DNA from: Desulfosarcinaceae bacterium | GTDB lineage: Bacteria > Desulfobacterota > Desulfobacteria > Desulfobacterales > Desulfosarcinaceae | Assembly: GCA_030066015.1 (NCBI GenBank) | Contig: JASJCL010000015.1 | Coordinates: forward strand, 1 to 64,000 | Length of the DNA stretch: 64,000 bases | Direction: 5' to 3' | In this document: positions 59,833 through 64,000 of the stretch, in pieces | Layout: every line of letters starts with the position of its first letter | Position numbering within the stretch: position 1 is the first letter of the stretch | Notes under the pieces: generated by a model | Told to the model about the DNA's origin: nothing | Database searches by the model: none | What the model saw: only the letters and a program-made list of their open reading frames with translations | Made by a program: the position numbers and the translations under genes

Positions 59833-60810
59833 ATGAGTACCCCGCTACGACATCCCATCAAATACGTGGCCCAGGTAACCGGCTTGAAGCCTTACCTCAT
59901 CAGGAGCTGGGAAGAGCGCTATGCTGCCGTGACGCCGCAACGCACCAACACCAACCGGCGCATGTACTCGGATCGCGAGATTCGGCGACTCATTCTCCTC
60001 CGGCGTGCCGTCACGGAGGGACACACCATATCGGCCGTGGCCGGATTGTCGGACGCCGATTTGGAGGCACTTGCGGGGCGATCGACACTCCCCCCGAACG
60101 ACGCCGTGCCGGCCCGTCCGCACGACGCCACTACGGATTCAGCGACGGATCCTCAGGTGATGCGTTGCCATGAGGTGGTCGCCGCTGCGATGGCCCATGT
60201 ATCGCATCTGGATGGACACGCCCTTGAGGACACGCTCGCTTCGGCTTCAGTGGAGCTGCCCCGTCAGGCCCTTCTCCAACAGGTGATCGTTCCATTGTTT
60301 GAGCAGATTGGTAGCCTATGGCGAGACGGCAGGCTCAAAATCGTCAACGAGCACATGGCATCGGCCGTCGTGCGCGCACTGCTCTGGGATCTGCTGCGCT
60401 CGGCGCAGGTGGACAATTCCGCACCACGCGCGCTGGTGGCGACGCCCACAGGTCACTGGCACGAATGCGGCGCGTTGGCGTCCGCCCTGACCGCCGCGGA
60501 GTGCGGTTGGCGAGCGCTGTATTTCGGTCCCAACCTGCCCGCTGAGGAGATCGCCTACGTGGCACGCAAGATGAAAACGCGCGCACTGATTCTGAGCATC
60601 GGCCACTGTCTCACCGACGGTGGCATCGTTTTGGAAATAAAACAGATTCGACATCTGTTGGGCAAAGGTCTGCCCATCCTGGTGGGGGGGGGCGGGCTCG
60701 CAGACGGAGAGGTAAAGAGGCTGGAAGGGCTGCACGTTGAAGAGGTTGCGTCGCTGATGATGTTGCGCCAACGTCTCGAAGAGATGGCGGTGACACAAGC
60801 GATCAGCTAG
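59833..60810 (+). CDS. carH: CarH-like MerR / cobalamin-binding transcriptional regulator
   Basis: A 325-residue protein. A MerR-type DNA-binding domain (1-80; LIRSWEERY, P-R and RRMYSDREIRRL) and a linker lead to a helical cap (about 115-190) with W163-x9-E173-H174, the cap-helix motif that covers adenosylcobalamin. A B12-binding Rossmann domain (about 198-315) has HECG around His210, the lower cobalt ligand, and YFGPNLP. CarH/LitR proteins repress in the dark as AdoCbl tetramers and release DNA on light. The residue after Trp163 is Arg, not the light-state cobalt-ligating His of Thermus CarH. The ATG at 59833 has no ribosome site. Confidence 0.9.
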   Translation: MSTPLRHPIKYVAQVTGLKPYLIRSWEERYAAVTPQRTNTNRRMYSDREIRRLILLRRAVTEGHTISAVAGLSDADLEALAGRSTLPPNDAVPARPHDATTDSATDPQVMRCHEVVAAAMAHVSHLDGHALEDTLASASVELPRQALLQQVIVPLFEQIGSLWRDGRLKIVNEHMASAVVRALLWDLLRSAQVDNSAPRALVATPTGHWHECGALASALTAAECGWRALYFGPNLPAEEIAYVARKMKTRALILSIGHCLTDGGIVLEIKQIRHLLGKGLPILVGGGGLADGEVKRLEGLHVEEVASLMMLRQRLEEMAVTQAIS

Positions 60811-60862
60811 GGTTGCGACAAATACTGTGTGGAAATGATTGGGATGTTCAAAAATTGCAATG

Positions 60863-60891
60863 ACAAACGGCAGCCAAGGGCTGCCGTTTGT
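60863..60891. terminator. Bidirectional terminator between carH-like and EF-hand genes
   Basis: CAAACGGCAGCC (60864-60875) and GGCTGCCGTTTG (60879-60890) form a 12-bp stem (13 with a closing A-T) with a 3-nt loop, then GTTTGTTTG on the plus strand. It lies between convergent genes, so it can serve both. The T-tracts are interrupted but the stem is strong. Confidence 0.65.
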
Positions 60892-60902
60892 TTGCGTGAT
60901 CG

Positions 60903-61193
60903 CTACTCTACACGCTCAACACCATGGGCCTCTCGAATAGCGTCCCACTCTGCTTCATCGATGAGATTGTCACCGTTGGTGTCGATCTTGTCGAAGCCAC
61001 TGCGCATCAGATCCACCTTCTTCTGACTGTACTCCTCGAAGCTCAAGGTTCGATCCTGGTCACTGTCCAATTTGGACATGTCCCAGGTGTATCCCTTTCC
61101 ATAGCATCCGTGGTAGTGGTGGCTGGCGAGGGCGCCAATAGGTGCAAGCAGCATCACGGCGAGAAGCAGGGTTACCATTTTTACGGTCTTCAT
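60903..61193 (-). CDS. Secreted EF-hand calcium-binding protein
   Basis: A 96-residue exported protein. A signal peptide (about 1-23, cleaved near ALAS-H) precedes a His/Tyr-rich start. Two EF-hand loops follow: DSDQDRTLSFEEY (about 43-55) and DTNGDNLIDEAEW (about 71-83), both with the acidic positions needed for Ca2+. AAGGAGG lies 5 nt before the ATG. Its role is unknown; a periplasmic calcium sensor or binding protein is likely. The upstream region is AT-rich and holds an inverted repeat GGTTAT/ATAACC (61232-61248). Confidence 0.85.
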   Translation of the reverse strand: MKTVKMVTLLLAVMLLAPIGALASHHYHGCYGKGYTWDMSKLDSDQDRTLSFEEYSQKKVDLMRSGFDKIDTNGDNLIDEAEWDAIREAHGVERVE

Positions 61194-61525
61194 GTTGACC
61201 TCCTTGAGAAACTAATATCAATTATTGTAAAGGTTATGTTGAATAACCGTTTAGAAGCTAACCGTCCGAAGGGGATTGTCAATACCGATTGGCGCACGTC
61301 TGGCGCAGCGGCCCACGCAGTGACGCGGCGATAGGTCGGCGGAGGTGAATTCGCCATTTCACGCCGCGCATAAAGGAGATGGGGGCGGTGGCGCATCTGG
61401 GGATCGGTCACCGTCGGTTTGGCCATCGGGTAACATAACCCGCCGCGGCCCAACCGATGCAGAACCGTCCTTTGAGGGGCCGACGCAAAGTGCTTTCCCG
61501 GCCACCACGGGATGGCTGATGATCC
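61194..61525. other. Intergenic region upstream of the EF-hand gene
   Basis: 332 nt with no supported ORF. It begins with an AT-rich stretch carrying the inverted repeat GGTTAT (61232-61237) / ATAACC (61243-61248). A minus-strand TTGACA is at 61277-61282 with no good -10 box. The remainder has typical GC and no visible gene. Confidence 0.4.
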
Positions 61526-62374
61526 CTAAGGGATATCAAAGAGCCGTGATGCTCCCCGCAGATAGCCCTGATACATGAGCATCAGGACGCGCATTTCCGC
61601 CTTTGAAAGGTGGCCGGCCGCAACACCATCCGCATGCACGCGATAGCGCAGGCGATCCACGCCGCTGCCGTCCCCCGCCAACATGGCCACCATATCGGCC
61701 AGGTAGAGGATTGTGGTGGATGGGTCCTTGCGGGCTTCCGGTGTCGTCAGATGGTGATTTTCGATCATGAAGATCATGGTGGGACTGAAGTGCCACTGCC
61801 GGGCGATGAGACCGCCCACGGCCGCGTGATCCGCGCCGACGCACGCTCTCTCGGCCTCTAAGAAGCTGAGCCCGTCCTGGATGACCAAGTGCTGAATGTC
61901 GCCGATGGCGCCGGCCACATATTCGTTGAGGATCACCTTGCCGATATCCCGCAGCAAGGCGGCCGTATAGATGGCTGGCTGATGGGACAATTGCCGCTGT
62001 TCGGCCAGTTTCCGGGCCGTCATGGCACTGGCCAGACTCTGTTTCCACAGCGCCCCTTTCGTCAGTCGGTATCCCCCCAACGCCGTCTGGAGATTCTGTG
62101 AGAATCCGTAGGTGAGGGCCAACTCGGCGACCCTTCTGGTTCCCAAAAGGGTGACCGCACGCTGCACCGAGTCCACCTGACCCACCAATCCGAAATGGGC
62201 CGAATTGAGCATCTTCAGGAGATTGGCCGTTATGGCAGGATCTTGTTCGATGAGCGAAATGACGTCGCTCAGCGGGCTGTCCGGATCGCCCAGGGAGGCA
62301 ACGATTTTCTGAATGACGATGGGCAGCGGCTGGAGTTGCTGAATGTCTCGAATAATGCGGGTGATCTCAGACAT
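61526..62374 (-). CDS. HDOD-domain signalling protein
   Basis: A 282-residue protein whose HDOD domain spans about 15-210. LPIVIQKIVASLGDPDSPLSD, DPAITANLLKMLNSAHFG and AALLRDIGKVIL follow the usual order. HDOD domains are catalytically degenerate HD relatives that act in regulation of c-di-GMP, stress or motility networks. A short helical tail follows. The ribosome site (GGATGAG) is weak. The next upstream gene is a STAS protein, 197 nt away on the same strand. Confidence 0.87.
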   Translation of the reverse strand: MSEITRIIRDIQQLQPLPIVIQKIVASLGDPDSPLSDVISLIEQDPAITANLLKMLNSAHFGLVGQVDSVQRAVTLLGTRRVAELALTYGFSQNLQTALGGYRLTKGALWKQSLASAMTARKLAEQRQLSHQPAIYTAALLRDIGKVILNEYVAGAIGDIQHLVIQDGLSFLEAERACVGADHAAVGGLIARQWHFSPTMIFMIENHHLTTPEARKDPSTTILYLADMVAMLAGDGSGVDRLRYRVHADGVAAGHLSKAEMRVLMLMYQGYLRGASRLFDIP

Positions 62375-62571
62375 GCGGATCTCATCCGGAACCCGTGGTC
62401 TTGCGGGCGTTCACGGTCTTTGCGACAGCGTTCGGTTCGTATGCCTGATATCGGTACGGGTTGGGATAACCTTAGTTGTCGAGATGGTTGTCGGTGTTGA
62501 TGGTGGTCTCGCGTCGGTTCATCGATGGCGTCCTTCGGTTGAGGGGGCTGGGAACTCCCCGCACCAGGCCG

Positions 62572-62904
62572 TCAGGGACGGCACACCGGGCCGCGCTCAC
62601 CGTCCTGTCGATCGAGATCGGCATTCAGGCCGCTGGCCGCCAACACCTCACGGGCGAAGCTCTGGAGGTTCTCGAGGCAGAGGCTGCCGCCTGCTGCGTG
62701 GCACGCCCTGCGCAACCGCAGCAGGGATCGAATTCCCTTGCTGGAGATATAGGCCATGGCGCCGGCGTCCAGGGTCAGGCAGCATGCGCCGCTATCGATA
62801 AACTGGCGATAATGGTCATAGACCGCCATTGCTGTGAGGGCGTCCAGTCGCTCGGGAAGTGCCAAGCGGACCGCGGCGGCTGGGGGATGACGGATTGGGT
62901 TCAT
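62572..62904 (-). CDS. STAS-domain anti-sigma-factor-antagonist-like protein
   Basis: A 110-residue STAS protein. The core fits the anti-sigma antagonist fold: LPERLDALTAMAVY at the start, CLTLDAGAMAYISSKGIRSLLRL with the phospho-acceptor-type Ser, and LCLENLQSFAREVL. I take the ATG at 62904 (AGGAG 8 nt upstream) over the TTG at 62910. No partner RsbW-type kinase or sigma factor is in the window. It could feed into the adjacent HDOD protein's pathway. Confidence 0.83.
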   Translation of the reverse strand: MNPIRHPPAAAVRLALPERLDALTAMAVYDHYRQFIDSGACCLTLDAGAMAYISSKGIRSLLRLRRACHAAGGSLCLENLQSFAREVLAASGLNADLDRQDGERGPVCRP

Positions 62905-62927
62905 GGTCAACGCTCCTATGGCATGGA

Positions 62928-63875
62928 TTAAGCTGTTTGAAAGAGGGCTTCGCAGATCGCCTGCACGTGACGATGATCGGTTCCGCAGCAGCCGCCGAAA
63001 ATGTTCAGTAGCGGCAGGCGCGCGCGAAGGGCTTGGTAATGGCTAGCCAACGCCGCCATGTCGCCGCTGTCCAGGGCGGTGGCCTCATCCAGCTCGGCAT
63101 GGCTCTTTTCCGATGCGTTGGCTCTCACGGCCCGGATACGTCGCACCCAATCCGCTCCTTGAGTGAGCGCCGCTGAGAAGTGGGTGGGATGGGCGCAGTT
63201 GATCATATAGTAGGCAGGGCCGGCCTGGGTTTCCCGGTCCACCGCCATGATGGCTGCGGCGAGCGATTCACCCGAGGGTAGGCGTCCGTCGGTCTCAACG
63301 GTGAAGCCGATGGCCGATGGCATTCCCGCCGCCTGGGCGGCGCGGACGATGCCCACTGCCTCTTCGCTGTAGGTGATGGTGAAGGCGCTCACCAGGTCCG
63401 CCTGGGTGCGGCTCAAGGTGTCGATCTGCTCCTGGTGGTATGCCTTGGCCTCGCCTGCGCTCATGGTGCTGTCCACCTGGTAGCCGTCTCCACGCGGACC
63501 GATGCACCCGCTGACGACCACGGGCGTGGATGGACACTGCCATTCCTGTCGAAGCTCGTGGAGCAGGGCGATCGCCTGGCGGTTGATCTCGGCCAGCTCG
63601 GTTGGTGCGTATCCCAACACCCGCCCCCAATCGCGGCTGGCCCGCCAAGTGGGACTCTCGAGGATGAAACCGGTGCCAAAATTTCTGGCCTGCCGGAGGT
63701 AGTCGCGGTAGTAGTCCCGCAGGACGGTGTAGCCTTCCGGCCGCCGGAACAGATCGAAAGCGGCGAAGGCAGGTAGCTCGTAGCCGTGGTCAAAAATCAG
63801 GGTTGTTTCCAGACCGCCATCGGTGATGAAGGGATGGCTGTCGAGTTGGGGCAGATGGTGACGATGCTGGCGCAT
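62928..63875 (-). CDS. Homocysteine S-methyltransferase family protein (canonical N-terminus)
   Basis: A 315-residue zinc methyltransferase. The family signature DGGLET (19-24) is intact. The zinc cysteines are Cys227 (NCAHPTHF) and Cys296-Cys297 (GGCCGT). It is more canonical than the paralogue at 124-1035, which lacks DGGLET. The ATG at 63875 has AAGGAGG 5 nt upstream. It lies downstream (in transcription) of the window edge and 23 nt upstream of the STAS stop-side region. The donor is unknown. Confidence 0.9.
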   Translation of the reverse strand: MRQHRHHLPQLDSHPFITDGGLETTLIFDHGYELPAFAAFDLFRRPEGYTVLRDYYRDYLRQARNFGTGFILESPTWRASRDWGRVLGYAPTELAEINRQAIALLHELRQEWQCPSTPVVVSGCIGPRGDGYQVDSTMSAGEAKAYHQEQIDTLSRTQADLVSAFTITYSEEAVGIVRAAQAAGMPSAIGFTVETDGRLPSGESLAAAIMAVDRETQAGPAYYMINCAHPTHFSAALTQGADWVRRIRAVRANASEKSHAELDEATALDSGDMAALASHYQALRARLPLLNIFGGCCGTDHRHVQAICEALFQTA

Positions 63876-64000
63876 ATTGGCCTCCTTTGGGAAGTGGCGC
63901 GGGGCTGCCGCCCCCTCGGGCCGCGTCGACAATGCGGTGCGGCGATGCCGGGGGTGATTGTCCCGTTGAGGGGCAGCATGGGGCCCCGTGCGGGATGCTT

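Noticed and set aside
63876-64000. Possible SAM or cobalamin riboswitch upstream of the second homocysteine methyltransferase
   Set aside because: No conserved riboswitch core could be recognised in the 125 nt available; the leader may extend past the window.

Overview
The window looks like a chromosome segment of a high-GC Desulfobacterota (deltaproteobacterial) anaerobe, most like the Desulfosarcina/Desulfobacter group. This is inferred from gene content: a CODH/ACS-type CooC ATPase, a RACo-like corrinoid-protein reactivator, a divergent GTP-type PEP carboxykinase, a probable DUF6178 protein, a UbiB-phasin pair and many hybrid sensor kinases. No rRNA, tRNA, CRISPR array, prophage or intact transposase gene was seen.

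Layout. 1-1035: a long REP-like palindrome with tandem repeats, then a homocysteine methyltransferase. 1168-3325: ubiB and a phasin. 3643-13668: a rightward run with acetyl-CoA, C1 and protein-deacylation themes (cooC, acuC, acuB, prmA, an MBL hydrolase, sirtuin cobB, a ferredoxin-less RACo homologue, rdgB, pckG). 13672-19728: a dipeptide/oligopeptide ABC operon with a LysE exporter gene inside it. 19858-32334: a probable DUF6178 protein, a phosphoesterase, a GGDEF protein, an SDR pseudogene, a crotonase, and a two-gene signalling unit (nucleotide cyclase-AAA-TPR protein plus an ABC-binding-protein hybrid kinase). 32591-39090: coaE, prfC and small enzymes. 39418-42348: a large FAD/4Fe-4S D-lactate-type dehydrogenase.

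42378-46509 is the most accessory-looking part: an orphan HTH protein, an isoprenyl-diphosphate-synthase-fold protein that has lost its IPP-binding basic residues, an AT-rich 725-bp gap, and two small orphan ORFs. 46770-54610 carries a second AcuC-type deacetylase with tesB and a methyltransferase, then DUF523, LOG, DUF2007 and SRAP genes and a hybrid kinase. 55196-60810 holds ftsH and lon, divergent from a CarH-like MerR/B12 regulator. 60903-63875 holds an EF-hand protein, an HDOD protein, a STAS protein and a second homocysteine methyltransferase.

The strongest regulatory observation is the lon/carH-like intergenic region. Three perfectly phased 11-bp repeats of the form TnnACA (59774-59806) lie there, the last overlapping a TTGACA -35 box in front of a CarH-like gene that carries the Wx9EH and HExG cobalamin motifs. 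This resembles the known CarH operator layout and sits between the regulator and the Lon/FtsH protease genes, so AdoCbl- or light-dependent control of the regulator, and possibly of the proteases, is a testable hypothesis. The strongest enzymatic oddity is the IDS-fold protein at 44003-45103.
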